Made by a program: the position numbers and the translations under genes. Under the pieces are notes generated by a model, which was not told the origin of the DNA, searched no databases, and worked only from the letters and a program-made list of their open reading frames with translations. A stretch of 64,000 nt of DNA from Prosthecobacter debontii (lineage in GTDB: Bacteria > Verrucomicrobiota > Verrucomicrobiia > Verrucomicrobiales > Verrucomicrobiaceae): NCBI GenBank assembly GCA_945869695.1, contig CAMBPV010000005.1:1-64000 (forward strand), given 5' to 3'. Shown piece by piece: positions 18,630-28,707 of the stretch (its first letter is position 1; each line of letters begins with the position of its first letter).

Positions 18630-19400
18630 ATGAAGCGCTTTCTCCCTTTTTCGGTCAGCCTTTTGGCTCTCTCCCTTGCCTCGCCATCCATGGCTGCCCC
18701 CGACGACTCCGTTGAGTCACTCGTCCAACAAGGCAGCGTGTATGATGAAAAGTATGCTGCTCAGGAGGCGCTGGACTTTTACCTGCCCGCTGAGAAGATG
18801 GCTCCCGAGAATGTGGATCTCTTGCTCCGCATCGCCCGTCAGTACCGCCACCTGATGCAGGATGCCTCCGGTGCGAATGAAAAGCTGAGGCTGGGAAACA
18901 TCGCAAAAGAATACGCCAAGCGCTCGATCGCACTGGCGCCCTCGGACCCCGAGACCCACCTCTCCATGGCGATCTGTCACGTGAAGATGGTGCCCATTCT
19001 CGGGAACAAGGAAAAGATGGAGTCCTCACGCGAGATCAAAGCATCCGTGGACAAGGCCCTGGCTTTGAATCCGAAAAGCGATCTCGGTTGGCACATCCTC
19101 GGTTGCTGGCACCAGCGCCTGGCAGACATCAATGCAATGAAGCGCGCGATCGCGATGCTCGTGTATGGCAGCCTGCCTGAAGCATCCAATGAAGAAGCCG
19201 TGAAGTGCCTTCAAAAGGCCATGGCCCTGAATCCCGACCGCCTGATCCACCACATTGAGCTGGGCCGGACTTACGCTCAGATGGGCAAGGCGGAAGACGC
19301 CAAAAAGCATATCGAAAAGGGACTCTCCATGCCGAATGTGGGCAAGGATGACCCCGAGGCCAAACAGCGCGGGCGGGAAACGCTCAAGGAACTTCCTTGA
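18630..19400 (+). CDS. Secreted TPR-repeat protein
   Basis: Signal peptide then TPR-like helices (AVKCLQKAMALNPDRLIHHIELGRTYAQMGKAEDAKKHIEKGLSM). Confidence 0.8.
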   Translation: MKRFLPFSVSLLALSLASPSMAAPDDSVESLVQQGSVYDEKYAAQEALDFYLPAEKMAPENVDLLLRIARQYRHLMQDASGANEKLRLGNIAKEYAKRSIALAPSDPETHLSMAICHVKMVPILGNKEKMESSREIKASVDKALALNPKSDLGWHILGCWHQRLADINAMKRAIAMLVYGSLPEASNEEAVKCLQKAMALNPDRLIHHIELGRTYAQMGKAEDAKKHIEKGLSMPNVGKDDPEAKQRGRETLKELP

Positions 19401-19433
19401 GCGGAGTGCTTTCCTTTGGGAACGCGTTCGTCT

Positions 19434-20786
19434 TTACCCGACTGCGTCCTCTCGCACCACCAGCCTGAATTTGCCGGAGCGGGGATCGATCTCCAATTCC
19501 CGGATCTCCTCGATCTGGAACTGGACATTGCTCATTTCTTTTTCATCCAAGATGGCCCTCATCTTCTGAAGAATGCGGCCGCGGGTCGCCTCACGCTCCT
19601 CCGGTGAAAGCCCGGCGTCATAACGCGCGCGGAAACGGAAGGACGTCTGATCGACCATGACGATCTGCCAGGCATTCAGGCCCTGGATGACCAATTCCAC
19701 GATGACAATCGGGTGAATGAAATCTTCCTTCCCATGCTGGTTGGTGAAAGTGAGCGAGTGCTCCCGACGACCGACGATCTCCCTAATCTTGGTGAAAGGG
19801 TAAGGGTTGGTGCCGCTGGTGTCTGGCACTAGGACATCGTCCATCCGGTAGCGGATCAGGGGCATCACCTCATTGAAGAGATTGGTAATGCAGGTGTGGT
19901 CGTCGTGGAATTCAAAGATCAGGTCATCTTCCATGAGGTGCATCCCCCCGTCTGAGCACGGGAGCGTCATGGCCATGTAGAGGTGCTCACTGGAAGCGTA
20001 GGCGTTCAAAATGGGCACCTTGAAAACTTTCTCCAGGTAGGCCCTCACTTCCGGCATGAGCGGCTCTCCGCCATTGCCCACATGCACCGGATTGATCTGG
20101 AGCTCGCCGCGCTCTTTTGCCTCAGCCAATACCTTCAAGATGGTGCCGTAACCCGAGAGGTTATGGGGCTGAAAGCGATTCAGCGCAGCCACGATCTCGT
20201 GCATCGGCTGCCCCACATCAAAGGTGCGGACGTCGAAAAACAGTCCGTTGGTGCCGTGATTACCCGTGAGCATCAGGCTGGCACCGGCGAAATGACCGCG
20301 TGTGGCAGCGACGAAAGCCGTGCGCCGACGAAAACGCAGCGTGGTGGCCCGGGCCACGTGGCTGGCTCCTTTGATCCACGCATCATTTGAAAAGATAAAA
20401 TAACCCACGGTGCCGGAGGTGCCGGAGGTGTGCAGCACATGGTAGCGACCGTCGAGACGCTCTGCGGGATCAGTCGATTGGGCGAGAAAATCAGAAACGC
20501 GACGCCGGGTGATGCTGCGGTCGGTGACAATCTCGTCAAAATGCTGGATGACGTCTTTTTTAGTCAGTATTGGAAAGTCTGTGGGCTTGCAATTCGCGGG
20601 GTTGATCCCACGCTCAGCGATGACCTTTTGATAATAGGGTGAGCGCTGCTGAACAAAGGAAACCAAGCGCCGGAATTTCCGAAGTTGCATGGCCTCCACC
20701 TGCTCACGCGTGCTCCTAAGATTGCGGTGGTGTTCCCATAAAACCCTCAGCCACAGATAAGATTCTCGGGGCGTAAACAACTTCAT
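19434..20786 (-). CDS. PaaK-like (phenylacetate-CoA ligase family) adenylate-forming enzyme
   Basis: HTSGTSGTVGYFIFS (AMP-binding P-loop), NAYASSEHLYMA, LIRYRMDDVL, KIREIVGRREHSL; divergent from the PKS gene. Confidence 0.85.
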   Translation of the reverse strand: MKLFTPRESYLWLRVLWEHHRNLRSTREQVEAMQLRKFRRLVSFVQQRSPYYQKVIAERGINPANCKPTDFPILTKKDVIQHFDEIVTDRSITRRRVSDFLAQSTDPAERLDGRYHVLHTSGTSGTVGYFIFSNDAWIKGASHVARATTLRFRRRTAFVAATRGHFAGASLMLTGNHGTNGLFFDVRTFDVGQPMHEIVAALNRFQPHNLSGYGTILKVLAEAKERGELQINPVHVGNGGEPLMPEVRAYLEKVFKVPILNAYASSEHLYMAMTLPCSDGGMHLMEDDLIFEFHDDHTCITNLFNEVMPLIRYRMDDVLVPDTSGTNPYPFTKIREIVGRREHSLTFTNQHGKEDFIHPIVIVELVIQGLNAWQIVMVDQTSFRFRARYDAGLSPEEREATRGRILQKMRAILDEKEMSNVQFQIEEIRELEIDPRSGKFRLVVREDAVG

Positions 20787-21012
20787 GGCGGTCGGATGAT
20801 CGGTTGAACAAGGTGGGCACAGCCGACACCTCAGGCGGCCTGTTATACGATCATGGACCCGTCCTGTCTAGCTCACAGGTCGTCCGATTCTCCGAAAGTG
20901 AAATGCTGACACCCGCGCTCCCAAGCCCGCCGACTCACACAAGTCGAACAAAGCCTTGCCTCTCCCGAATTTCACACAATAGTGCCGACCCCTGTCTAGC
21001 AGGAATTATTTT
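20787..21012. promoter_or_regulatory. Divergent intergenic control region between PaaK-like and PKS genes
   Basis: 226-bp gap between divergent genes; exact direct repeat CCTGTCTAGC at 20863-20872 and 20991-21000; the first copy lies in a small dyad (cctgt..acagg). Confidence 0.45.
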
Positions 21013-24000
21013 ATGCAAAAAGAAGGAATCGCAATCATCGGAATCGGCTGCCGCTTTCCCGGCGGAGTCAATGACACGGAAGCTTTTTGGAAGCTATTGG
21101 CTGAAGGACAGGACGTCGTGTCTGAAGTGCCTGCCGACCGCTGGAACATCGAACGATTCTACGACTCCGAGCCGGGCATCGCTGGGAAATCGGTCGCCAA
21201 GCGTGGCGGATTCATCTCGGGTCTCGACCAGTTTGACCCTCAGTTTTTTGGAATCTCTCCCCGTGAAGCACCTTATATCGATCCTCAGCAAAGACTGCTG
21301 CTGGAGACCGCGTGGGAAGCCATCGAGGATGCAGGTGAGGTGTTGGATCTGGAAGGCGGCACCGACATCGGGGTCTTTGTGGGTGTATCGCACAATGACT
21401 ACCAGAACATTCAAGGCGGCGCGACGGACCGCTCTGGCATCAGCGCCCACTCCCCGACGGGCAGCGCCCACAGCATCGCGGCCAATCGTATTTCCTACTG
21501 TTTCAATCTCAAAGGTCCGAGCATGTCCATGGACACGGCTTGCTCCTCCGCTCTGACGGCCGTGCACATCGCCTGTGAGCAGATCCTCTCAGGACGCTGC
21601 AAAATGGCGATGGCAGGCGGTGTGACGGTGATGATCACGCCCGATGGTTTCATCGGATTTTCCCAAGCCGGGATGCTCTCACCTGACGGCAAGTGTCAGG
21701 CGTTCGCAGCTGAAGCCAATGGTTTCGTTCGCGGGGAAGGGGCTGGCATGGTTCTGATGAAGCCGCTTTCCCAGGCTATCGCAGACGGAAATCCCATCCA
21801 CGGCGTCATTCTCGGTTCATCCCTGAATCAAGATGGTCACACCAACGGCATTTCCCTCCCGAGCCCAGAAGCTCAGGCGCGACTCGTGCGCGACGCCTGC
21901 ATCGATGCAGGCATCAAGCCGACGCAGGTCGGTTTTGTCGAAGCTCATGGCACCGGAACCGCCGTGGGAGATCCGATCGAGGCGACGGCCCTCTCGGACG
22001 CGCTATGCGTGGATCGCCCGATTGATTCCCCCCTTCCGATTGGCTCCGTCAAAACCAATTTGGGACATTTGGAAACAGCCGCCGGTGTGGTGGGACTGAT
22101 CAAAGCCTTGCTGGTGCTGAAACAAGGACAGATCCCGCCGAGTCTGCACTTTAAGACGCCGAGCACCCACATTGATTTCAAGGCCCTGAAATTGCGCGTG
22201 CCTACGCAAATGGAGGCCTTCCCAAAGACGGATGGTCGTCGCATCGTTGGCGTGAATTCATTCGGATTCGGCGGAGCCAATGCGCACGTCATCGTGGAAG
22301 AGGCACCTGCTCAAAAGGCAGCCGCCCACCAGCCTACCCCGACGGATCGCGGCTGGCCCATCGTGATCTCCGCCCGTTCTGAAAACGCCCTTCGCGGCGT
22401 GGCCTCAGGCTTGGCAACTTGGATCGACGGGCACTCGAAGAGCAACGGCATCACGCCGATGCTGCCAGCATTGACTTACACTTTGGGAGCACGCCGGAAT
22501 CACCACTCCTACCGTCTAACCTTAGCCACTCACTCCACCGACGACTTGGTGACTGAGCTGCATAACTTCACAACCGAAGCCGCCGGTGGCTTGGCCAAAA
22601 CGTCGTTCACCCCCCGTCCTGAGCACGCTCCTAAAATTGGTTTCGTCATGAGCGGTCAAGGTCCGCAGTGGTGGGGCATGGGACGTGAATTGATGAAAAA
22701 TGAGCCCGTCTTCCGCAAGACGATGGAAGCCTGCGCTGCCGCGATGAAGCCCTATGCTCGGTTCTCCCTCCTTGAGGAATTGGGCCGCGACGAAGCAGAC
22801 TCCAAAATGCAGCAGACCGAGATCGGGCAACCTGCGATTTTTGCGATGCAGGTCTCTCTCTCCGCCCTTTGGAAATCCATCGGTGTGCATCCCTCAGCCA
22901 TCGTCGGTCACAGTGTCGGCGAGATCGCCGCTGCTTGCGTGGCTGGAATTCTCAGTCTCGAAGAAGGTGCTCGCATCATCGTTTTGAGAGCACGCCACAT
23001 GCACGAATGTGCTCGCGGTGACGGCACGATGCTCGCCATCGGGATGTCCGAGGAAGAGGCGCTGGCGCTGATCTCGCGTCATGACCGCACCGTCAGCATC
23101 GCCGCCTTCAACGGCCCGCGCTCCCTGACGCTCTCGGGTCCCCGAGTTTCCCTTGAGGCCATCGTGGCTGAGTTGGAGCCCAAAGGAATCTTCGCACGCT
23201 TTGTCCGCGTGGATCACCCTTTCCACCATGCCATGATGCAGCCGGCAGCGGATGCACTGACCCAGGAGTTGGCAAAACTGGTCCCTCAGGAAGAGACCGT
23301 TCCCTTCTTCAGCACCGTGACGGGTCAACGTTGCGCTGGAAAAGACTGCACCGCTGCCCACTGGGGCCGTGGCATTCGTCAGGCCGTTCAGTTTGTCCCC
23401 GCCGTCAATGCGGTCGCTGAATTTGGCGTCGATATCTGGCTTGAAATCAGCTCCCACCCTGCGCTCTCGATCTCGATCCAAGAGTGCCTCAGCGCCCTCG
23501 GGAAAAAAGCACCGGTGACAGCATCGACCCGCCGTGAGCGTGAGCACGACTGCTTCCTCGAAGCCGCTCTCGACCTTCATCGCTCAGGTGTCTCGCTTGA
23601 TTTCGCAGCCATGACGCCCTCGAGAGAGCTCCTCGCTCTTCCGCCTTACCCATGGGACAAGAGCCGCTGGTGGCATGAGTCCGCTGAATTGCGCGATGGC
23701 CGTGTCGGCACCGGCGGCAAAGGCCTCCTCGACATGCGTCTCCCTCGTGGCACCCCGACGTGGACCACCCGCCTCGACTCCCGCCACATGGCTTTCCTCA
23801 AGGATCACAAAGTCGATGCGCATGTGATCTTCCCCGGCGCAGGCTTTGTGGAGATGGCATTGGAAGCCGGCGTTCAGTTGTTCGAAGGCCGTCCTTTCGT
23901 CATTGAAGATTTTGAAATCCGGAAGCCCTTGATCCTTCCAGATCCCGCCTCCGGCGTGGTCCTGGAAATGACCTACGAGCCAGCCGAGCGCACATTCACC

Positions 24001-27000
24001 ATCCAGAGCCGTTTTGAACAAGCCGCCTCTTGGTCTGTGCACGTCGTCGGTTCCATGCGCGCCGAGCGCACCGAGTCCTCCTTCGGTTCCACCACCTGGG
24101 AAGCTCCGGGAGCGGAACTTGAGCCCCAAGGCATCGGTGAGTTCTATGGTCACATGAGTGATCTCGGTCTCCGTTACGGAGATGAATTCAAGCCCGTGCG
24201 CGAGCTCGCCGCAGGCGGTGGAAAAGCAAAAGGCCGCGTCTCCCTTTCGAAGGAAATCTCCGGACGTGCCGGTGAATACGCTCTCCACCCCGTCCTTCTT
24301 GACGGTGCACTTCACGTGTTCTCCGCCGGTGCAAAAACCGTCGAAGACCGGAAGGCAAAAATGAAGCTGCCCGTTCGTTTTGCGAAGATCTTGTTCCTCC
24401 GCTCGCCCGGAGCATCCAGCCTCGTGAGCGCCAAGGTGCTCCACTTCAATGAAGAGCTGATCGAAGGCCGAATCGCCCTTTACGATGAGGCGGATCGTCC
24501 TTGCGTTTTGGTGGACGGTTTCCGCGCCATCAGCATGACGGCCGCCCGTCGTCCGGGATCCTCGGGTGGAGGTCGCGATCTGGTTTATCACATCGAGTGG
24601 GAGCGCACCGCCTCCATGATGGCCCCCTCCGAACAGGAGCCCGTTTCTCTGGCTCAATTAAAGCAAGCAGCTTCCGTTGCGCTCGAAGAAGTCATCTCCA
24701 TGCGGGGTCGTGCAGAACTGGAAGCCGTGATGGCTGCCGAGGACGAAGTCGCTGCATCCCAGGTCGCCCACGGCCTGCTTCAGATGGGTGTCGATGGGTC
24801 GAGCAAAGGCTTCACCGCTGATTCTCTCGGTGTGGCTCAACCGATGCGGACGGTCTTTGAGAGACTGATGTCCAAGCTGGCTGATCGGGGTCTGCTCACC
24901 GCCAAAGGCGGCACTTATAAACCCACCAAGACCTTTGCTGCAGTCGCTAATTCGACGACTGAAGTCATGCGTAACTTCATCGCGAAGCACCCTGGGCATC
25001 TACCCGAAGGTCTGCTTTGTGCAACGACTGGCTCCGAGTTCGGGCCGATCATTCGGGGTGAAAAAGATGCTGTTCAGGCCTTGTTCAGTGGCCCTGGTGC
25101 AGAACTGCTGGATCATTTCTATGGAGACGGGCTCTTCGCGAGCCACTGGATGGCAAGCATCAGTCGCGCCCTGCAAGAGGCCGCTCGTCATTTGCCTGAA
25201 GGACGCGGATTGCGCATTCTCGAAATCGGTGCGGGAACAGGCGGTTTGGCAGCTCTTTTGCTGCCTCTCCTCGAGCGTGGTGTGCACTCCTACACATTCA
25301 CCGACGTCTCGGCTGGCTTCTTCCCCACCGCCAATCAGAAACTGGCAGCCTTCCCCGAGGTCGAGTACAAGGTGCTCGACTTGGAGAAATCAGGCATCGA
25401 TCAGGGATTCGAACCGGACTCGTATGACTTCATCGTCGGCACCAACGTGATTCACGCCGTGGCCGATGTCCGCGCTACTCTGAAAATGCTTCATGAGCTC
25501 TTGGTCCCGAATGGCACCTTGATGTTCATGGACGTTGCAACACCTCAGTTGTGGACCGAATCCGTCTTCGGCCTCACCAGCGGTTGGTGGCATCTGACTG
25601 ACCGCGATCTGCGGCCGGAACAGCCCCTGATGCAACGCGCTGAGTGGGAATCCGCTCTCAAGCAAAGCGGTTACGCCGAGACCACCTCCCTACCAGGTCT
25701 GCACGGACCGAATGGTGGCGAAGGTCAGATTGGTGTCTTTGCACGCAAGGGTGCCGGGAAATCGGCTGCCGCTGCTGAAGAACCGGCAGTGGAAGCTCCC
25801 GCGCCTCAGTCATGGCTCATCTTCGCGGATGAATCCAAGATCGGGCAGCAATTGGCTGAACAGCTCACCGCCGCAGGCTCCGCCTGCCGCATCGTGCGCA
25901 GCGGTAAGAAGTTCGCCTCTAAAAACGCAAATGAGATCACCATCCGTGCCGAGGAGCCGATTGACTGGAAGCAGCTTTTCGCAACCTACTCGGCTGATGC
26001 GATGCCAGACCGCATCGTTTATCTGTGGGCTCTCGATCAGAAGACTGGCCTGAAAGACACCGATGCGCTCATGGGCATCGACAGCCTGCTTCATCTGACG
26101 CACGCTTTGGAAGAAGTGATGCCGGTGGCCAAGTTGCGCATCGACCTCGTCACACGCGGAGCCCAATCAGCGGGTCGTGACATGGGTCCTACCGCCGTGG
26201 CTCAAGCTCCGGCGATCGGTATCTTCCGCGTCATCCTGAGCGAGCATCCGAGCTACTCCTGCCGTGGCATTGACTTGCCCTCCGAGACCCGCGACACCGA
26301 CTGCGCCCTGCTTTGGAGTGAACTCCAGCATGTGGACAGCGAGCGCGAAGTGGCCCTCCGTGGCGAAGCGCGTTACGTGCAGCGCATCACACGGGGTCTT
26401 CCGACCCGCGAGCAAAAGCTCGATGCCTCGATTCCTCTTCGCCTCGAGTCGCGTGAGCGTGGACTGCTCGACAGCCTGCGTTTCACACCGTTCACCCTTC
26501 CGGCCTGTGGCCGTGGTGAGGTGCTCATCAAGGTCAAAGCGGCGGGCATGAACTTCCGTGACGTGCTGAAAGCTCTGGCTCTTTACCCCGCTGAAACGGC
26601 AGACGCTCGTATCTTCGGTGACGAAGTCGGCGGTGAGGTCATCGCAGTCGGTGAGGGTGTCACTCATGTGGCACCTGGCGACAATGTGTTTGGCCTGGCG
26701 GTGTTTGGTCTTTCGACTCACACCTTGGCGCGCGGAGCAGACGTCCTGCGGATGCCAAAGGGTCTCTCATTTGAAGAAGCCGCGACGATCCCCGTGGTCT
26801 TCATGACGGCGTGGTATGCATTGAAGACCGTGGCACGCATGAAGGCCGGGGAGATGATCCTCATCCACGCAGGTGCGGGCGGAGTCGGCATGGCTGCCAT
26901 CCAGATCGCGCATCACCTCGGTGCTGAAGTGATCGCCTCTGCAGGTAGCCCGACCAAGCGCGCCTTGCTGAAAACGATGGGTGTGAAGCATGTGATCGAT

Positions 27001-28707
27001 TCACGCCGCGGTGACTTCGCGGAATCCGTGATGGAACTGACCAACGGTCGTGGGGTGGATGTTGTCCTCAACGCCCTCGCGGCTGAAGCGATCCCGATGG
27101 GCATGTCCTGCCTGGCTGAGTCCGGTCGTTTTGTCGAGATCGGCAAACGTGACATTTACCAAAACTCCCGCATCCCGCTCTGGTCCCTGCGCCGCAATGC
27201 ATCCTTCCACGTGGTGGCGATGGATGCCGTGTTCGCTGGTGACGAGGAGCAAACGCGCGAGTTGATGGCCGAGATCACGGGCCTGGTGGAAAAAGGAAGC
27301 CTGACGCCATTGCCGTTCCGTTCCTTCCCCGCCAGCCGCATTGATGCTGCCTTCCGTCTGATGGCGGGTGGAAAGCACACGGGCAAAGTGGTCGTCGCCT
27401 TTGCAGACGCCTTCATCCAGCGCAAAGGCGAACCGCCGCTTCCAAACTTCGAAGTCAAAGCTGACGGAGCCTACCTCATCACAGGGGGTCTCGGTGGGTT
27501 CGGCCGGGTGCTCTCCGAGTGGCTCATCGAGTGTGGTGCGCGCCATCTTGTCCTGACCAGTCGCAGTGGTGCCTCCACCCCTGAAGCAGTCACGTTCCTG
27601 GAGAAACTCGAGAAGCGTGGCATCAAGGTCAAAGTCATCAAAGCAGACGTGGGCTCACCCGCCGATGTGAAACGCATGATCAAAGAGGCAGGCACGAAGG
27701 CCATTCCGCTGAAGGGAATCTTCCACCTCGCCATGGTCATTGACGATGCACCGCTGTCCGCTCTCACGGCTGAGCGTCTGCGCACGGTCATGGCTCCAAA
27801 AGCTCACGGCGCCTGGTTGCTGCATGAGAACACGAAGGATCTGGGGCTCGATTGCTTCGTCCTCTTCTCCTCCGTTTCGAGTATCTTTGGCAATCCGGCA
27901 CAGGGTAACTATGCCGCTGCAAACGCCTTCCTCGACTCGCTGGCCCACCATCGCCGCTCACTGGGTCTGCCTGCCTTGGCGATCAATTGGGGCGTTCTGG
28001 GTGGTGAAGGCTACGTGGCGCGAAATGAGCGTGTGGCTGAGTTCTTGGCCCGTCAGGGCACCGCGGCCCTCACGCCGAGTGAGGTCACTTCCCTCATGGA
28101 GTCCTTCCTTACGGCGAACGCCACTCAGGTGGCTGCGATCCGTGTGGATTGGGCAAAATGGAGACAGTCCTTCCGCGGGATGCAGGAGAATCCGCTGGTC
28201 GAGCACATTTTTGCCGCCGGTGTGGAAGCTCAGGAGTCCAGCAGCGGTAGCAGTGACTGGAAGGGCCGCATCGCCGCCGCCAGTGCGGACGAGCGTGATG
28301 GAGTCGTCGGTCAGGCTGTGCGTGACGTGGTGGGCACCGTTCTCCGCGTGAAGCCAGACAGCCTGCGTGACGATCAGCCTTTGACGGATCTCGGACTCGA
28401 TTCCCTCATGGGTGTTGAGATTGAAACCATGATCGAAGGATCCATCGGCGTGGCCCTTCCTCCGACGAGCCTCATGCGTGCAAGGACGATCGGACAGATC
28501 GCCTCCTTGATCTCTGAGCACCTCGGAGGTGCCGCAGAGACTGCCACGAAGGCCCCGGTCGTCGTCGAGGAAACCCCTGCGGCAGAAATCGATGTGGACG
28601 CACTTTCCGACGATGACATTGATCAATTGCTCGGAGGTGTATCAGATACCGATTCAGTCGAGGCTGCGCCGAATCGCGGAGCCCTAGCCCCGGATGCAAC
28701 CCGATAA
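21013..28707 (+). CDS. Type I polyketide synthase, KS-AT-DH-cMT-ER-KR-ACP (highly reducing, iterative-type architecture)
   Basis: KS: DTACSSALTAVHIA, EAHGTGTAVGDPIEA, GSVKTNLGHLE. AT: GHSVGEIAAA and HPFH. DH: HKVDAHVIFP with HPVLLDGALH. cMT: EIGAGTGGLAALLLP. ER: HAGAGGVGMAAIQIA. KR: LITGGLGGFGR and GNYAAANAFLD. ACP: LTDLGLDSLMGVE. No TE or reductase domain visible. Confidence 0.93.
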   Translation: MQKEGIAIIGIGCRFPGGVNDTEAFWKLLAEGQDVVSEVPADRWNIERFYDSEPGIAGKSVAKRGGFISGLDQFDPQFFGISPREAPYIDPQQRLLLETAWEAIEDAGEVLDLEGGTDIGVFVGVSHNDYQNIQGGATDRSGISAHSPTGSAHSIAANRISYCFNLKGPSMSMDTACSSALTAVHIACEQILSGRCKMAMAGGVTVMITPDGFIGFSQAGMLSPDGKCQAFAAEANGFVRGEGAGMVLMKPLSQAIADGNPIHGVILGSSLNQDGHTNGISLPSPEAQARLVRDACIDAGIKPTQVGFVEAHGTGTAVGDPIEATALSDALCVDRPIDSPLPIGSVKTNLGHLETAAGVVGLIKALLVLKQGQIPPSLHFKTPSTHIDFKALKLRVPTQMEAFPKTDGRRIVGVNSFGFGGANAHVIVEEAPAQKAAAHQPTPTDRGWPIVISARSENALRGVASGLATWIDGHSKSNGITPMLPALTYTLGARRNHHSYRLTLATHSTDDLVTELHNFTTEAAGGLAKTSFTPRPEHAPKIGFVMSGQGPQWWGMGRELMKNEPVFRKTMEACAAAMKPYARFSLLEELGRDEADSKMQQTEIGQPAIFAMQVSLSALWKSIGVHPSAIVGHSVGEIAAACVAGILSLEEGARIIVLRARHMHECARGDGTMLAIGMSEEEALALISRHDRTVSIAAFNGPRSLTLSGPRVSLEAIVAELEPKGIFARFVRVDHPFHHAMMQPAADALTQELAKLVPQEETVPFFSTVTGQRCAGKDCTAAHWGRGIRQAVQFVPAVNAVAEFGVDIWLEISSHPALSISIQECLSALGKKAPVTASTRREREHDCFLEAALDLHRSGVSLDFAAMTPSRELLALPPYPWDKSRWWHESAELRDGRVGTGGKGLLDMRLPRGTPTWTTRLDSRHMAFLKDHKVDAHVIFPGAGFVEMALEAGVQLFEGRPFVIEDFEIRKPLILPDPASGVVLEMTYEPAERTFTIQSRFEQAASWSVHVVGSMRAERTESSFGSTTWEAPGAELEPQGIGEFYGHMSDLGLRYGDEFKPVRELAAGGGKAKGRVSLSKEISGRAGEYALHPVLLDGALHVFSAGAKTVEDRKAKMKLPVRFAKILFLRSPGASSLVSAKVLHFNEELIEGRIALYDEADRPCVLVDGFRAISMTAARRPGSSGGGRDLVYHIEWERTASMMAPSEQEPVSLAQLKQAASVALEEVISMRGRAELEAVMAAEDEVAASQVAHGLLQMGVDGSSKGFTADSLGVAQPMRTVFERLMSKLADRGLLTAKGGTYKPTKTFAAVANSTTEVMRNFIAKHPGHLPEGLLCATTGSEFGPIIRGEKDAVQALFSGPGAELLDHFYGDGLFASHWMASISRALQEAARHLPEGRGLRILEIGAGTGGLAALLLPLLERGVHSYTFTDVSAGFFPTANQKLAAFPEVEYKVLDLEKSGIDQGFEPDSYDFIVGTNVIHAVADVRATLKMLHELLVPNGTLMFMDVATPQLWTESVFGLTSGWWHLTDRDLRPEQPLMQRAEWESALKQSGYAETTSLPGLHGPNGGEGQIGVFARKGAGKSAAAAEEPAVEAPAPQSWLIFADESKIGQQLAEQLTAAGSACRIVRSGKKFASKNANEITIRAEEPIDWKQLFATYSADAMPDRIVYLWALDQKTGLKDTDALMGIDSLLHLTHALEEVMPVAKLRIDLVTRGAQSAGRDMGPTAVAQAPAIGIFRVILSEHPSYSCRGIDLPSETRDTDCALLWSELQHVDSEREVALRGEARYVQRITRGLPTREQKLDASIPLRLESRERGLLDSLRFTPFTLPACGRGEVLIKVKAAGMNFRDVLKALALYPAETADARIFGDEVGGEVIAVGEGVTHVAPGDNVFGLAVFGLSTHTLARGADVLRMPKGLSFEEAATIPVVFMTAWYALKTVARMKAGEMILIHAGAGGVGMAAIQIAHHLGAEVIASAGSPTKRALLKTMGVKHVIDSRRGDFAESVMELTNGRGVDVVLNALAAEAIPMGMSCLAESGRFVEIGKRDIYQNSRIPLWSLRRNASFHVVAMDAVFAGDEEQTRELMAEITGLVEKGSLTPLPFRSFPASRIDAAFRLMAGGKHTGKVVVAFADAFIQRKGEPPLPNFEVKADGAYLITGGLGGFGRVLSEWLIECGARHLVLTSRSGASTPEAVTFLEKLEKRGIKVKVIKADVGSPADVKRMIKEAGTKAIPLKGIFHLAMVIDDAPLSALTAERLRTVMAPKAHGAWLLHENTKDLGLDCFVLFSSVSSIFGNPAQGNYAAANAFLDSLAHHRRSLGLPALAINWGVLGGEGYVARNERVAEFLARQGTAALTPSEVTSLMESFLTANATQVAAIRVDWAKWRQSFRGMQENPLVEHIFAAGVEAQESSSGSSDWKGRIAAASADERDGVVGQAVRDVVGTVLRVKPDSLRDDQPLTDLGLDSLMGVEIETMIEGSIGVALPPTSLMRARTIGQIASLISEHLGGAAETATKAPVVVEETPAAEIDVDALSDDDIDQLLGGVSDTDSVEAAPNRGALAPDATR

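Noticed and set aside
23584-24657. 357-aa minus-strand ORF inside the PKS gene (and similar long antisense ORFs such as 22894-23580, 26167-26721, 27958-28626)
   Set aside because: Antisense to strongly conserved PKS domains; composition (His/Arg/Gly-rich, no motifs) fits a codon-bias shadow ORF.
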